From NCBI GenBank assembly GCA_030248215.1, contig JASANG010004061.1, positions 62,001-126,000 of the forward strand: a stretch of 64,000 nucleotides of DNA. The letters are read 5' to 3'. Of the stretch, positions 10,984 to 23,295 are shown in pieces. The DNA is from Enoplolaimus lenunculus (lineage: Eukaryota; Nematoda; Enoplea; Enoplida; Thoracostomopsidae). The notes under the pieces are model-generated. The model was not told the origin of the DNA and made no database searches. It worked only from the letters and a program-made list of their open reading frames with translations. The position numbers and the translations under genes were made by a program. How positions within the stretch are numbered: the stretch's first letter is position 1; every line of letters starts with the position of its first letter.

Positions 10984-11925
10984 TCAGTCACATCCATTAT
11001 CACGCTCTAAAAGCTCGCTAAGTGCCGCAATATAACTCTGTGCCATTTGTAATGTTTCATACTTTGACAGTTTCCGATCGTTTCCCAGCGACGGAATAAC
11101 TTCGCGTAAACACTCAAACGCTCCGTTTAAACTGTTCATACGTTTGCGTTCGCGAGCGTTCGCTGCGAGTCGTCGTTGCTTTAACACCACTGGAGCGACC
11201 GCTTTTGACGATCGTTTATTGGCTGATTTTGATTTTGCTGCATTTGACGCTGAATTGTCATTGACGGACGACGCTTTTCGAATTCCGCCTCGTTTTTTCG
11301 TCGATCGAATGGATGGGTTTGATTCGCTCTTTTTATCACGCGTCAGACTTGATGTAGACACGTGATTGGTTGAATCACGTTTGCTTGATTTTGATTCGCT
11401 TGGTTTTGCCGGCGCCGCTGATTCTACAAATTCGTCGTAAATAAACGAGTTCGATTGTTTGCGGTTGCATTGGAACGACTCAGATTCGTCCGACTGGGAA
11501 GTCCCAAGGTGACAATAGATCCCTGACATTGGCGATGTTTGACTACCCACGACTAAATCGTATTGTCCTGCAGTTGACAAGTTTGAATGAACGCTAACCC
11601 AGTTAGATTGAAACAAATCCGTACTGGAAGAAGTTAAAGCGAGTGATTCTAGTTTTGGGCAACTCATTGACGGACTCGAAGTTAGTGGAAGGTTTTGTTG
11701 ACAACCAGGTTGGTATTCTGGACCCGTTGGCCAGTATATACCAGCAGCGGCAGCGGCGGCAAGCATCGGCAAACGAGACGACTAGTAAACCGGCGACGGG
11801 ATTAGATGATCCGCTGTGGTTACAATGCTTGATTCTGTACTCGAACAACCACCACTTGAACTGACAAAATAGCTACCGGAATTGATTATTGGTCCGTTTG
11901 ACAATTCTGAACTGCTTATGGACAT
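10984..11925 (-). CDS. ATOH1: Atonal-type bHLH transcription factor
   Basis: This is a nuclear DNA-binding regulator of the Atonal family, which dimerises with E-proteins on E-boxes and specifies sensory or neural cells. The bHLH occupies about 11175-11000, at the extreme C terminus: basic region [13 protein letters not shown], loop [10 protein letters not shown], helix 2 [27 protein letters not shown] and ALSELL point to the ATOH1 branch rather than neurogenin or ATOH7. N-terminal to it are a Ser/Lys-rich linker and an alanine run (11748-11766). One frame runs from ATG 11925 to the stop at 10984, but a single TAG interrupts it at codon 48, just before [10 protein letters not shown]. Either a short intron (for example 42 nt, GTAACC to TTACTAG, in phase) removes it, or translation starts at ATG 11766. 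Two decayed copies follow it. Confidence 0.88.
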
Positions 11926-12093
11926 TCGATTGAGACAAATATGAGTCCAGTCACGTTTTTTGACGTTTTATCTGAAATATAAACTAGTTTAGTTTTAGGT
12001 ACAAGCACATACAAATGTATAAATTCACTCTTATACACTTCCTGTCCCTGGTTGGAGTTGATGTTTAGTCTATAAAATACAGTACTGAGAAAC

Positions 12094-12369
12094 GGCTTAA
12101 TCCTTTCTCACATGAATATTTTCTATTTCCACTGAGACCTACTTTTATGCTAGGATTCGAACTCCAGTGACTGGAGCGGGAGGCGTATACCATCACCACT
12201 CAGCTATAGGAGCTTGACGCTCGAGCCCGAGGGGGCTCTCACGTCTTGTGGTGATTTAGTACAATGTATACGTGTTGCAATTGTTAAACACGGTGCGATA
12301 TATACTATTTAACGTATATACACTGCGCTGAGTTGTCTACAGGCAACTCAATGTGAGAAGGGGTTAAGC
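12094..12369. mobile_element. TIR element with a tRNA-like core, copy A
   Basis: The left end is GGCTTAATCCTTTCTCACAT and the right end, inverted, ATGTGAGAAGGGGTTAAGC. The two ends match over about 19 bp with two or three differences. Inside, on the minus strand, lies a tRNA-like sequence (12149-12213). Confidence 0.6.
12149..12213 (-). ncRNA. tRNA-like sequence, degenerate
   Basis: On the minus strand, GCTCCTATAGCTGAGTGGTG resembles a tRNA 5' end with an A box, and GGAGTTCGAATCC resembles a B box 40-odd bases on. The acceptor ends do not pair and the anticodon arm is replaced by another hairpin (CTCCAGT/ACTGGAG). It is tRNA-derived and unlikely to be a working tRNA. Confidence 0.5.
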
Positions 12370-12519
12370 AAAAGGTTAGTTACGCTTAGGCTTTCGCATT
12401 TATATACCTTTTTCTTAAAACGAAATCATAAGCATAATACGAAGAAAAATGGACAAGTGCCGAAACATTATTTAACCATGAATCGCTCTGCGAGAAAACA
12501 AATATGCATCCCTGCTTTA

Positions 12520-12731
12520 CGCTGCAAAAATGATGAGTAAAGTTGACTCTCTCCGAAATAGGCTGTATAGGACTACACAAACTAAGTCAAATTCGACTCC
12601 GACAAAGTAAAACGAACGTGTCACTCAGTGAGTCAAATTTGACTCTGGCGGAGTCGAATTTTTACACAGTTTGTGTAGTCCGGAAAAGCCTATTTCGGAG
12701 AGAGTCAATTTGACTCACCATTTTTTGCAGT
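12520..12731. mobile_element. GAGTCAAATTTGACTC palindromic MITE, copy 1
   Basis: The ends pair: GCTGCAAAAATGATGAGT with CTCACCATTTTTTGCAG, then GACTCTCTCCGAAATAGG with its complement, then ACTACACAAACT with AGTTTGTGTAGT. Most of the 212 bp can fold on itself. The family recurs at 13394, 17485, 18048, 24636 and 29598. Confidence 0.85.
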
Positions 12732-13172
12732 TTACAATCGATTATGTATAATCCTAAAGTGTTAACCAGAATATTAGTTGGCAAGTGTCATAAATATAGA
12801 AAACTGGTGAAAGTTTTTCAACAAACGCAACATTTACCAAAGCATACATTTATATTGTATAAAAATATGCATTGCTGAGAAAAAATGTGAATAATTGCTA
12901 TTTTATTACATTTTTTGCATGCTACAAGCCAATGATTTGAACCAGACAGATACAAAATATTCACAGAGGTATTTTCAAATTTTGAACTCAAGACAACGTG
13001 TTTATAACAAATTAAACAGCGGTCTACTTGAAACCGGCCAAAATCGAAGTCAATAAGCATATGCCGGATGGTAAAAATTGAAATTTGGATTAATGTTGTT
13101 GATAAATGTTGCTGTTTCAACCGTGAGCTACATGGTATGCCTCCTTAACTCTTAATCCAAACCTAAGGTTTG

Positions 13173-13331
13173 GGCCCATGTATCGATCTGGGGCGAAGCG
13201 GTTTTCTGCATGGCCTGCAATTCTTAAACTATTTTTTTGCTTAGACTAAGGCTTAGCTATAAGCTCATTCTTACGGTTAGGTTTAGAAATGTGCTTATAC
13301 TACTGGTACGGCCCTGTTCTATACATTGGTT
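13173..13331. mobile_element. TTAGGC-MITE copy 5, decayed
   Basis: The left end is GGCCCATGTATCGATCTGGG and the right end CCCTGTTCTATACATTGGTT. Few TTAGGC units remain. Flanking octamers AAGGTTTG and AAAGTTTT match at 6 of 8. Confidence 0.65.
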
Positions 13332-13393
13332 AAAGTTTTTATAATGTATTTTAGGCTCATTTGTAGTATCAGAAAATTGCAAATGTCATGCTG

Positions 13394-13602
13394 CACTGCG
13401 AAAAATGGTGAGTCAAATTGACTCACGCTGAACTATGCTCTACGGGACTACACAAACTGAATCAAATTCGACTCCGCCACAGTCAAACACGCGACTTAGT
13501 GAGATAAATTTGACTCTGATGGAGTCGAATTTAACTCATTTTCTGTAGTCCCGCAGAGCCTATTTCGAGGAAAGTAAATTTGACTTACCAGTTTTCGCAG
13601 TG
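13394..13602. mobile_element. GAGTCAAATTTGACTC palindromic MITE, copy 2
   Basis: The ends are CACTGCGAAAAATGGTGAGT and ACCAGTTTTCGCAGTG. The inner arms around CTACACAAACTG and the GAGTCAAAT-type words are conserved. Confidence 0.85.
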
Positions 13603-14923
13603 TGAAGAATGTCATAAGCAGTGATGTATCGAGTGATAAACCGTAAAATAATGTGCATACTAGGAAATTTCTGAAGAGATATGAAAATACAGATACTGTT
13701 TAGAGACTTTGGAATTTGTTCTGTTCGCGATTTCGTTTCGTAAAATCATACAAGTTGTAATCTTACGAAATTCTCACGTCAAGACTATACTTACCTTGTG
13801 GCCAAATTGCAAATTTCATAACCAAAAAACCATTGCTACTAATCATGAAATGTTTTCTGCTTTTTTTCATTGCTACTTACCCAGAAAATAGTAGATTTTT
13901 CAACGCCAAAATGATTATTTTGTTCTTAAATTCCTCCGGTTGCCGATACGAAATTCGTTTTTTTTCGACAGGTTATACACTTTATATATTTGAAATACTA
14001 ATAAAACAAGCTCACAGTGTTAAATTATCTGAAATTAAACGAAAATATTAAATATCACATGAAGACGGCATATATCAGGTCATATATTAAGCTGCAAATA
14101 CGGCAGTTGTCAGAATATTGGGTTCGCTTGTGCCCAGTAGAACAAATTGAAAAAATTCAGAAATATTTCAGCTTGAAATATCTCAATAATAACCTGATAT
14201 ACCTTCCTAAAATAATTTTGTTTGGTCTTATGGCTGAGACAATTTGGTTTACTCCAAAATAATTTTCAATAATATCATTAAATAACATCACCAAGCGTGC
14301 AAACTTTGGTCCAGCTGAAAACCTATAAAAGTGTGTAAATTTTTGAACTGAAAATTAATATTTCATTGTTCTTAAGGATTTCGCTTACTGTCGCGAGCGT
14401 TTCGCTTAATTGCAGCCGATTTGTAAAAATACCAAATTTTCAACTCAAGTTGGCTTGAACGAAACAAGACACAAAACAGTTTTGTTCTTGAAATTAATAT
14501 TACACTGATTGCGACTCAAAAGTAACAATTTCCAAGAGCACTGCTCTCATGCAGTCATAAACGTATACTGTAGGTAAACGACTACACGAAAACGACTGAC
14601 GAATAGTGAAATGTAATAGGATGGACATCCATGTCAGTGGTTGTTTACATCAATCCAATTGGATCGTTAAAATTTTAACATTCAGGCTTTTACGCTTAAT
14701 TAAATTTGTCGCAAATTAGGAAAAGTTTAGTTGAACAACTGAGCGATTATGGTAGGACTCGCAGATCGGTAGCCAGCTCATCTTGCTTGGTGATGAGCAG
14801 AATAATTTCGGAGGGGCATACAAGGGTATCTGATGACTACAAGCGAGGCTGCAAGTTTTTTAGGGGCGAAAAATTGACAACAGTGGCTGAGCTCATTCTG
14901 CCGCCACTGGTTTTACTGCCAAA
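13603..14923. other. Spacer, no gene recognised
   Basis: Several 60-95 codon open frames are present (for example at 13709-13891, 14017-14262 and 14706-14993). None has a recognisable motif or a splice partner, and the last runs into the C-rich element that follows. Confidence 0.5.
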
Positions 14924-15094
14924 CGCGCCCGTATCCAAGGGTGGAGACCAGGGGGGCTCAACCCCCCTAAAAAATTTTGCCCCCCCCCCCTAGAAAATTG
15001 TTTCAACCTTGCTTGTAACTTATTTAAACCATTGAATGCACCTCCTGAAAAAATTTTCAGCCCCCCTTAGCTAGGTTAGCTGGCTACGGGCCTG
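14924..15094. mobile_element. Short hAT-like MITE (CGGGCCCGTAG family), copy 2
   Basis: The element starts CGCGCCCGTATCC and ends GGCTACGGGCCTG, with a C run in the middle as in copy 1. Flanking octamers CTGCCAAA and CTGCCACC match at 6 of 8. Its 171 bp is within one base of copy 1. Confidence 0.7.
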
Positions 15095-15465
15095 CTGCCA
15101 CCTCCGAAATTACGGAAGCCGGTATATCTTCGTATCCCCGTTGTATTCACCCCTTATATGTCTGTATCCTAAATTAAATTGCAAATGCTCAGCCTATAAT
15201 TTCATTGGTTGTCTGTGTAAGATAACAATGCAGCAGCCAATCGTTATCAAGAAAATTGACGTCAGCCGGTCGAGACAGTTTTATAAACCATTTTGAAAAT
15301 GAAACTATTTTTTCTTGGAATTTCACTTTCTTCAAATGCTAAGTAGCTTAGCTTCTAAATTCAACGAAGAACGCCAGAACTAACCTACTTGCGCTAGATG
15401 AACCAAGGTTAAGCATTCGAAAATTTTTGGTTCTTTTAAGCAATATATTTAGCCAAAATAAATAT

Positions 15466-15905
15466 TGTAGTGACCCGAATAAGAGGGAGTATGTAATAAG
15501 AGAGGGGTTCCCATTTTGAGTCCCATCCAATTGTAGTCGGTCTCCCTAATTAGATTCAGTAAGCGAATAGAGCCATGAACCATAATTAGAGTCCATAAAT
15601 GTCAATTATCCCTAATTGTAGCGCATAAATGACTCCGGGACCAAATAAATTGAGTTCAAAACTTTAAAGCGTACATAAAATTTTGAAAGCACATTCCTCA
15701 GTATAACCTTGCATTATCGATCAAGCTTTTGATTCAAGACCAATAAACGTTTAACGGATACTTGCAACACCGGATATATGGCAGTAACGAAGGGCGGCGG
15801 AGGGCGGATTAAAAATAAATAACAGTCCGTAACCGAATAACGCGAGGTACCCTCTGCAAAGGCCAAATAAATATCAGTTCCCCCTCTTATTCGGGTCACT
15901 ACAGT
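15466..15905. mobile_element. TGTAGTGACCCGAATAAGAG element, full-length copy 1
   Basis: The inverted ends are TTGTAGTGACCCGAATAAGA and CTCTTATTCGGGTCACTACA. The unique interior of about 400 bp includes CCCTAATTAGAGTCCATAAA, AAGCGTACATAAAATTTTGA and AACAGTCCGTAACCGAATAA. The family has about nine copies in the window. No coding potential. Confidence 0.85.
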
Positions 15906-16286
15906 ACGGTATTAACGATTAATTTTATCGTTCCTATTGATATATTTTAGACGTCCAGTCAATCCCTTAGGGATTACATAACTGGATGTTAAAATTACAA
16001 CACGATAGTCCAACCTCAACAAGACAGTGAACTCAGAAGGCGTGGCTCGGAATTGTTTATTCATCTCAAAGAAACCAGCGGTGATGTTAATCCTGTTTGG
16101 CGATTTGTACCGATTTGTTGATTTATTTATGAGATACTATTTCGGGCAAAGATTTTATTAACCTTTCAGCAATAACAAATCTTAGGCGGAAAGGTATTGT
16201 TTACCTGTTGAGTGGTGCAAAAAATTATTAAATTTTCTCGCCTTGACAACTGAATCTTGAAAGCTCGTTTGAATTATCATGATTTC

Positions 16287-16458
16287 GGCCAATGTAAAGA
16301 ACAGGGACAGAACAGTATTATAAGCATATTCCTAAGCCTAAACCTAAGCACAAGAATGAGCATAAGCCTAAACCTAAGCCAAGCAAAAAACAAGCGTAAA
16401 GCTTATTCTTCTATTCTACAACCACAGAAACTCTCCGCCTCTGATCTTTACATGGGTC
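16287..16458. mobile_element. TTAGGC-MITE copy 6
   Basis: The ends are GGCCAATGTAAAGAACAGGG and CTGATCTTTACATGGGTC, with a short CCTAAGCC array. Flanking octamers ATGATTTC and ATGATGAC match at 6 of 8. Confidence 0.8.
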
Positions 16459-16969
16459 ATGATGACCACTTTTAGGGCGCCATGATTTAAAATTTAACTG
16501 CATTCGCTTTATGAATTTTAGTTTACAAAACGTATTTTTCCGGATCAAATCGGAGCAGCTGAAAAAAGTCCGTAACGATGAGGTCAGTTCAATTGCTAGC
16601 AATATTTCAACGATGGATGCCATTCACAATTACCTCAATTACGGGATAGGGTCATGGTGTAACTGGACAGTAAAAATAACAGAAACGGATACTGATCAAA
16701 ATAACGAAAACGGAAAACGAATATTGGACTGTAGAAGTTTCAAAAATGTTTCATTTTACTACTAAAACAATTGACGTGTATGCAAGTAATCGTCAGGCTT
16801 TTTAAAATTTTAAAGAAAAAATAGCGGCTGCACCGAAATTTTAAAATTTGATATAGGTTTCGTAATTTGTATTTCGTATCGACCAATTGCAGCATATCAG
16901 TAATGAAAAAATACGATATGTTTAAATGATTTATAACTAAATTTCGAGCATAAAAGTACCAGAAATTTC

Positions 16970-17150
16970 GGCCAATGTATAGAGCACGGCCGGAACAGTA
17001 GTATAAACGTATTCCTAAGCCTAAGCCTAAGCCTAAACGAAAGAAAGAGCCTATTCCTAAGCCTAAGTCTACGCCTAAGCAAAATAAGTTAGTCTAATGC
17101 TTAAACTGACTCTATTACAGCCTCGCAGAAACACGATCCTGTACTGTAAC
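16970..17150. mobile_element. TTAGGC-MITE copy 7, right end decayed
   Basis: The left end is GGCCAATGTATAGAGCACGG and the arrays of CCTAAG are clear, but the right end (CGATCCTGTACTGTAACG) is only weakly recognisable. The end coordinate is approximate. Confidence 0.65.
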
Positions 17151-17484
17151 GAGCACGAATTTATACCGGAAACGGATATTCGGGTTACATACTGGTTAGT
17201 GTGAATAATTGTACAATATATGATTTTCAGCTCCAAACGATTGACAGTGTCCAGTGGGTTCGTGCAAAAATATGAATTGTTGCAATGGAATAAATATACA
17301 ACCGTATATCAACTCACCACAGTCATGCGTCCAATGGACTGAGTGCAATTCGCACGCAAATTATCACCTCGCATAAGTGCGATAGCATTTGGTACAAGCA
17401 GTAAGATACAAGCGGGCTCTCTCACATCAAACAAGACTTTTTAGGTTTTTGGGAACATGTAACGCCTTCATATAATTAACCGGA

Positions 17485-17623
17485 TGGACTACACAAACTG
17501 AGTCAAACTCGACTCTCGGGTGAGTTGAATTTGTCACTGGCGGAGTCGATTTTGAATCAGTTTGTGTAGTGCAAAAAGGCCTACTTCGGGAAGAATCAGT
17601 TTGACTCATCATTTTGTACAGTG
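17485..17623. mobile_element. GAGTCAAATTTGACTC palindromic MITE, copy 3, left end missing
   Basis: It starts inside the family at GGACTACACAAACTGAGTC and runs to the right end CATCATTTTGTACAGTG. Confidence 0.75.
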
Positions 17624-18047
17624 TATGAATCATGTTCTCAATCGCCTTTAGTTTTATAGAACATTGATTTTGACGTTTAATCCAGCACCGATAACCCAGC
17701 TCAATTAATTAAGTTTTCTCCGACGGACATCAATTAAGGTTTTACCCTTAAGTGAATCCAAGTTTTTTTCTTCCCTGATGGTTTCAAATCGTCCGTGAGT
17801 CAAAATGTAAAATTAGCCAATCGAAAGCTTGCATTCTGGGGAACGGGATACCGGACATCCTTTATTTATCAACTTGACGTCATATACCAGTAGAATCGTT
17901 TCATACAAAACACGCCGGGTCCTTCGGAGACACAAGGTTATCAGGTTCTTTACTACCAGTTGGCTATAAATTGAAAGCTTAAATCAGCTAAAATAAATGG
18001 TGCATGCAAAAATGAACAATCTTGAGTGAATATAACACTGCTTTCTT

Positions 18048-18268
18048 CACTGCAAAAAACGGTAAGTCAAATTGACTGTCCCCGAAATAGGCTTTTCAGG
18101 ACTACACAAACTGAGTCAAATTCGACTCCGCCAGAGTCCAATACGACTCACCCAAGGAGCTCAGTGAATCGAATTTGACATTGGCGGAGTTGAATTTGAC
18201 TCAATTTGTGTAGTCCCGAAAATCCGATTTCGAAGAGAATCAATTTGACTTGCTATTTTTTTGCAGTG
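18048..18268. mobile_element. GAGTCAAATTTGACTC palindromic MITE, copy 4
   Basis: The ends are CACTGCAAAAAACGGTAAGT and TGCTATTTTTTTGCAGTG. Internal arms around CCCCGAAATAGG and CTACACAAACTGAGTC are intact. Confidence 0.85.
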
Positions 18269-18744
18269 TTGTTTCAACCTTAGTCGCTTATTAGCAAAAA
18301 CGCTTATAGCCATTTCGGAATACTTGCTCAGAAACGGAAGCTGGCGAAAATCAGAAGGACTTAAATTTCAATGTTTGAACACATATTGAGTTTCGCAATT
18401 TCCACTACATGAAATGCATAAAATTTCTAATTTTGAAGCATATAACAATAATTTTAAGAATTTGATTAATAAATTTGACTGTAAATTTCTGTTAATTCTG
18501 CAAAATTTTCGTTGCGTAGTTGCGCTGACAACAACATTTACTACAGTTTCAATATCAAAAAGTCTGATAAAAGGTTAAAGTTATATTTTGACTTTCGAGA
18601 CGGTGTTGAATGACGCCGCTGTGCCGCGTCAAAACCGTATCGGTCAAACTTGAAGAAACGTTTAGAAAATTTTCATCAAATTTATCACCGCAACAGAAAC
18701 TTTGGCGCAGACCATGTTAAACAATGGCATATTGAAGCTAAAAT

Positions 18745-18891
18745 GGTCCATGTTAAGGTCTGGATCAGACCGTTTTTCTGTGGGACGGCAATCGATAAAG
18801 CTTAAACTTGTGAGTATTTTTTGCATTGGCTTAGACATAGGCTTAGGAATATGCTTATACTACTGTTACGGTCCTGTTAATTACGTTGGCC
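18745..18891. mobile_element. TTAGGC-MITE copy 8, short
   Basis: The left end is GGTCCATGTTAAGGTCTGG and the right end GGTCCTGTTAATTACGTTGGCC inverted. Few TTAGGC units remain. The flanking octamers match only 5 of 8. Confidence 0.65.
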
Positions 18892-19954
18892 GCTGAATGT
18901 AATGATTTGTTTAGTAAAAAATTGCAACGGTCATTATTGATAGGTTCTGTAATGCCAATTGCGTATTTAAATTGTTTGAAAACTACTATTTTGTGCAATC
19001 AGACAACAGAGATTGTTCAACAATATAAAATAAGCTAAACAGCACCAAAGCTTTTTAATTTTAAATTGGCCAAGGTTGTCAGACTGGATGGCGTAACATT
19101 AACGTAGGCATATAACATTTTTTCTCAGTTTAAGCAGCGTTAAACAGGAAAAATTTCAGGAGAAATTGTGGTCAGAATTGAGATGTAATGAGAACGAAAC
19201 TTATGGCTTACGTTTAAAATTTACTAAATTCCGAATTACGAAACAGAATTTGATCGTTTTGATACATCTTCTTGATAGCTGTTTATTTCACTAAACATAA
19301 ATGTTGATTTTATAAAAGGTAAAAGTTCCTCGACAATGTTTACTACCACAGGCTTAGGTTTAGGCTTAGGGTCAGTTTTACGCTTAGGTTTATTTTCAGG
19401 CTTATTCTTGGGCCGTAAGGATTACGGTTGTGATGTGGGGAAACTTTATATGAAGGAAGCAAACTTGTACCAAACCCTTGAATCATGTTACTATACATGT
19501 ATAGCTGAGTGTTTGGGCACGGAAACAAACCCGTGAACTCCAAAATAATTGAACAGTACGTTATCAACTCAACTTGCCGTTCAACTACATCACTCTATAT
19601 ATGCCATGAGTAGCATATGACCTTCTAAGATCTCAGTTGATACAAGAGAAGAAATATTTAAAAAGAACTCAACACTAGTAATATTGAAACGTTTTAGTTG
19701 ATTTTGAACGAAATGTCTTGTCAAAGAATTTGGCGAATCATATCCTATTTTGGTACGTCGGATCGAATTGTTTTGGACAATTTCATTGGCTTTTTTAAAG
19801 ACCACAACACTGGACAAGAATGCTTATTAATACAATGACGCAACAGACCTTTGTAACTATGAGATATTGAATAAGTTAAAGAAACTTAAAAATTATTGGT
19901 GCGAATGTCATTTGTGAAAACAGCCAGTTTAATGTTTTGAAACTCAAACAAAAC
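18892..19954. other. Spacer with a TTAGGC-like remnant
   Basis: Between about 19351 and 19415 there is GGCTTAGGTTTAGGCTTAGG and similar words, probably a decayed array. The open frames on both strands across it are array artefacts. No other feature is seen. Confidence 0.45.
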
Positions 19955-20242
19955 TAAATCCCTATTTACACGTGTAAGTTTTTGCTGCGAGAACTTGCAG
20001 CAGGAAATTTCACGCAGAATTTGTATACTTTTCATCAGCCAATGAGAAAGCGACCGCAGTGAGTTCAGTGAAGTAGCATAATTATTCACATATGTAAACT
20101 AACTTTCTAGCTACGATTTTTAATAAATTATTGGGGCAGCGGCAAGCGTTTTGAACGGGATTTTGGACAAAACTTGCAAGCGCAACATTGCAGCTGTAAG
20201 TTGTCGCAGCAAAAAACTTGCAAATGTGGATAGAGCTTTAGT
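19955..20242. mobile_element. TIR element (CTCTATTCACACG family), copy 1
   Basis: The left arm CCCTATTTACACGTGTAAGT then TTTGCTGCGAGAACTTGCAG pairs with the right arm, which contains GCAGCTGTAAGTTGTCGCAG and GCAAATGTGGATAGAGCTTT. A related copy begins at 62456. Confidence 0.65.
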
Positions 20243-20668
20243 TAATTTTAAAGGTTGTTCTTAAATATATGCATTGTTTAAAATCGTTTAACACACAATT
20301 AATTAATCACTTGCAATTTCATTGTCAGAATGAATAATGTGATTTAAATTAAAAGGAGCGGATTACGGTTACAAAGTAGGCGTTATTTAACGCAATTTAC
20401 CGGCACACGCCGGTATAAACTGAAAACATGACTTTTCTAAGCAATACATTGATTTATGTGCAAACATTTGTCTTAGTCTTCAGTCACTTTTCTACAGACT
20501 AAAATATCGAACACCAGTGAAGTTAGTTTAACGATGTAACGACTCTGGACACATTATCTGATAAAATTTGTGATATTTTGTTGCAATATTTAGTAATGGT
20601 TTGCCTAACCACAGTTTTAAAAACCCAAATTATTCACAACGCCTAAACCAAATCTAATATGTTGTTGT

Positions 20669-21256
20669 ACACGCAAAATCAATTGTCTTGAAATTTCAAG
20701 ACTCCTACTTTCTTCAATTTTCAAGATATAAATGTCTTGTATTTCAGACATTAATATCCTTTTAGCAATTTAAAAATTTGTTTTTTAAATGGTTAAAACA
20801 TGAATTTCTTTATATTCAAGAAATTGCTATTGCCGATTTATGTAAAAAAAGTTGCTCCGTTTATAGTCTTACGAGAGTATATAAATAATCGAATTTCAAA
20901 GATATTTTGGGATGAGCTGAGGCCCTCTCCCAACCAAAGTTTACCAGTTGGACGTATCTTAGGTAGTAAAATTAGGGCGTTGGGTTGAGCTTAAATCTCC
21001 AATTTTGAAGTCTATTTCCATTTCAAATCTCTGTGTATTGTTCCAGACATATTTGTGTTATATTTCAGAAATATTTTTCTTCATCGCTCATAAAACAAAG
21101 TCTTAAATTTAAGACATTTAAGTATAAAAAATTTTAGACCCACATTTCTGGAAAATTGAAGAAACATGACATACATGTCTAGGATCTGCATCAAGCAATC
21201 ATTGTTTTAAACTTCAGACAATATTTCTTGAACACAAGACAGTTTATTTTGTACGT
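20669..21256. mobile_element. TIR element (AATTGTCTTGAAATTTC family)
   Basis: The left end ACACGCAAAATCAATTGTCT then TGAAATTTCAAGAC and the right end TTCTTGAACACAAGACAGTT then TATTTTGTACG form an imperfect inverted repeat. TTTCAGACA and AAGTCTTAAATTTAAGAC words recur inside. Similar words at 46375-46520 suggest a second, decayed copy. The 62-codon frame at 20800-20988 has no recognisable product. Confidence 0.55.
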
Positions 21257-21375
21257 AGGTATAAATGAACAATATTTAGCAACAGAAAGTCTCGTAAATC
21301 TTCGTGACGACGGAACAATGTTTAATATCATTTGCGAGATTTTTACCAATTTGATATCAGAGAATTAAGGAAGTT

Positions 21376-21551
21376 AGCCAAATGTACCGAACAGGGACGT
21401 CACAGAAGTATAAGTATATCTCGAAGCCTAAGCCAAAGCGTAAGAATCAGCTAATACTCAAGCTTTAACCTAAGCAAAAAAATAGTCTCGTATTCTATTG
21501 CAGTGCCGCAAAAAACGTTTCGCCCCTGATCTTTTCTTTTTACAAAAGGCT
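21376..21551. mobile_element. TTAGGC-MITE copy 9, decayed
   Basis: The left end is AGCCAAATGTACCGAACAGG. The right portion reads GTTTCGCCCCTGATCTTTTC followed by an AT-rich insertion. Only a few CCTAAGCC words are left. The right end is approximate. Confidence 0.6.
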
Positions 21552-23295
21552 TAAAATTTAACAAAGAAAGCTGCGTTATTTTCCGCTTTTCGAAAAGTGC
21601 GTAATTAATGAATTTCGGCAAAATTGCAGTATTTATTCTTCTGACGGGTACGATTTAAAGTTTTAACAATATTTTACCTCAATAACCAATTTCAAGAGAA
21701 TAATATATATTTCGCAAACGCCATAAATTCAAAAACCCAACGCTGTACTTATTTGTAGTAACGCATTCCGTTTTAGCCAGTGAAACCAGTTTTGGAAAAT
21801 TTTAACCAAAATTTGCACAGCCTTAATATTTCGAATGAATTTTTTTTATTGTTAGGACCGTCTATCGCTTTGAAAATCTAACAATTTTCATAAAACCTTG
21901 TATTTTAGAAATTCTAGCTAAACTGTTGTGCTTTGTTGTTAAAATGTTTTAAAATACTTAAAATTGAGTAACTGTATAGGCAGCAGAACTTCAAACTGTA
22001 ACTCTCGGTCGTTATCTTTACCGTTATCAATGGTTTACATCGTTTGCAGATTGAAATTAAGTATTTCATATTTTATTTAAATGGGCTTTTCTGATGCAAT
22101 TTAGAACGCCGTTTTGACTATTGTTTTAGTATGTTTACCGAAGATGGGTACCAGCAAGAACACAATTTATGTGATAACTAATTAATATGACTCAAAGCTT
22201 TAATAGCCACCGCTAATATGCGTGTTATGTCAAACTGTGAAAATAGTCATTGCGGTAAGTTAGTCGGCCTTTCTACAGCCGTTATGGAGATTTATCTGAA
22301 CTTATAATTTATATGAAATTCACAGTAGCAGTTTATGGCTGATTATCGAAAAAATAAGCATTATAGCTGTTATGAAATTGCATAAAAACCGTCCCAGTAG
22401 TATGGGACCACTTTGTTTTAGACATTAATTGATGTCATAAGAGGGGAAATTTTAAATTATTACTATCCGAGTAAAGTTCAGTGATATTTCACCAAAATGT
22501 TATCTTTCTTTTTATCATCGGAATTTACAGGTTAAGCTAACATTGTACCATACGCAAAGCTATTCCATTGCAAAAGGTTCTATGATAAATTAGCAACCAC
22601 GGGTTAAGATAAACTTGGGTCTTGAAAAGGCATTCGGAGTATCCGATAGATCAAGTGTTTTTAAAACCTAAAACTATCCTTTGACCAAACCCCGTCGATA
22701 GTTGTAGAAAGATCGTTTAATCAGCGGCCGGAACCAGCACAAGTGTTGGTCAAATAAAACAGGATGTTTCGTGGAAATATTGGGGTGTTTCAATAAAGTT
22801 TCGTTTGCTCCGAGTAAACCTTATCTGGATCGTGTAAATTTTAGGCAAGCGCAATTAGGCACCTTGATCACAAGTCCACTTGAACTAATCAGTGGGGCAC
22901 ACTTTGGTTGACACCCATAGGCAGACGAACGTATGTCTTACCGGAGAAAATTGATTTAGTCTTGTTAATTTATGCAATTTTGATTGGCTTAGAGATTTCG
23001 AATGGATTTGCACTTAATTATCAAATTTGGACACCGCTGTTTGCTTCGTTCTAGTTGTCCTATCAGATTATCACAAATAATGCATTTTAACCAATCGCAA
23101 AACGTCTTATGATATCATCGTTTTTACTCCGCCCTTTTTAGATCAAATTTACTTTAAAGCAATGTTGGTTACCAGTAAATAATATAAAATCATATTTTAT
23201 TTTAAATGGTGTTGCAGTCAGTTACTGCAAGCAGATAATTAACAGTTTAAAACAATTTATGTCCGTTATAACAAATTGCGGTTATTCTACCTTTT
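21552..23295. other. Longest featureless stretch
   Basis: About 1.7 kb of AT-rich sequence with no open frame above 60 codons, no repeat ends and no RNA gene that I can recognise. Confidence 0.5.
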
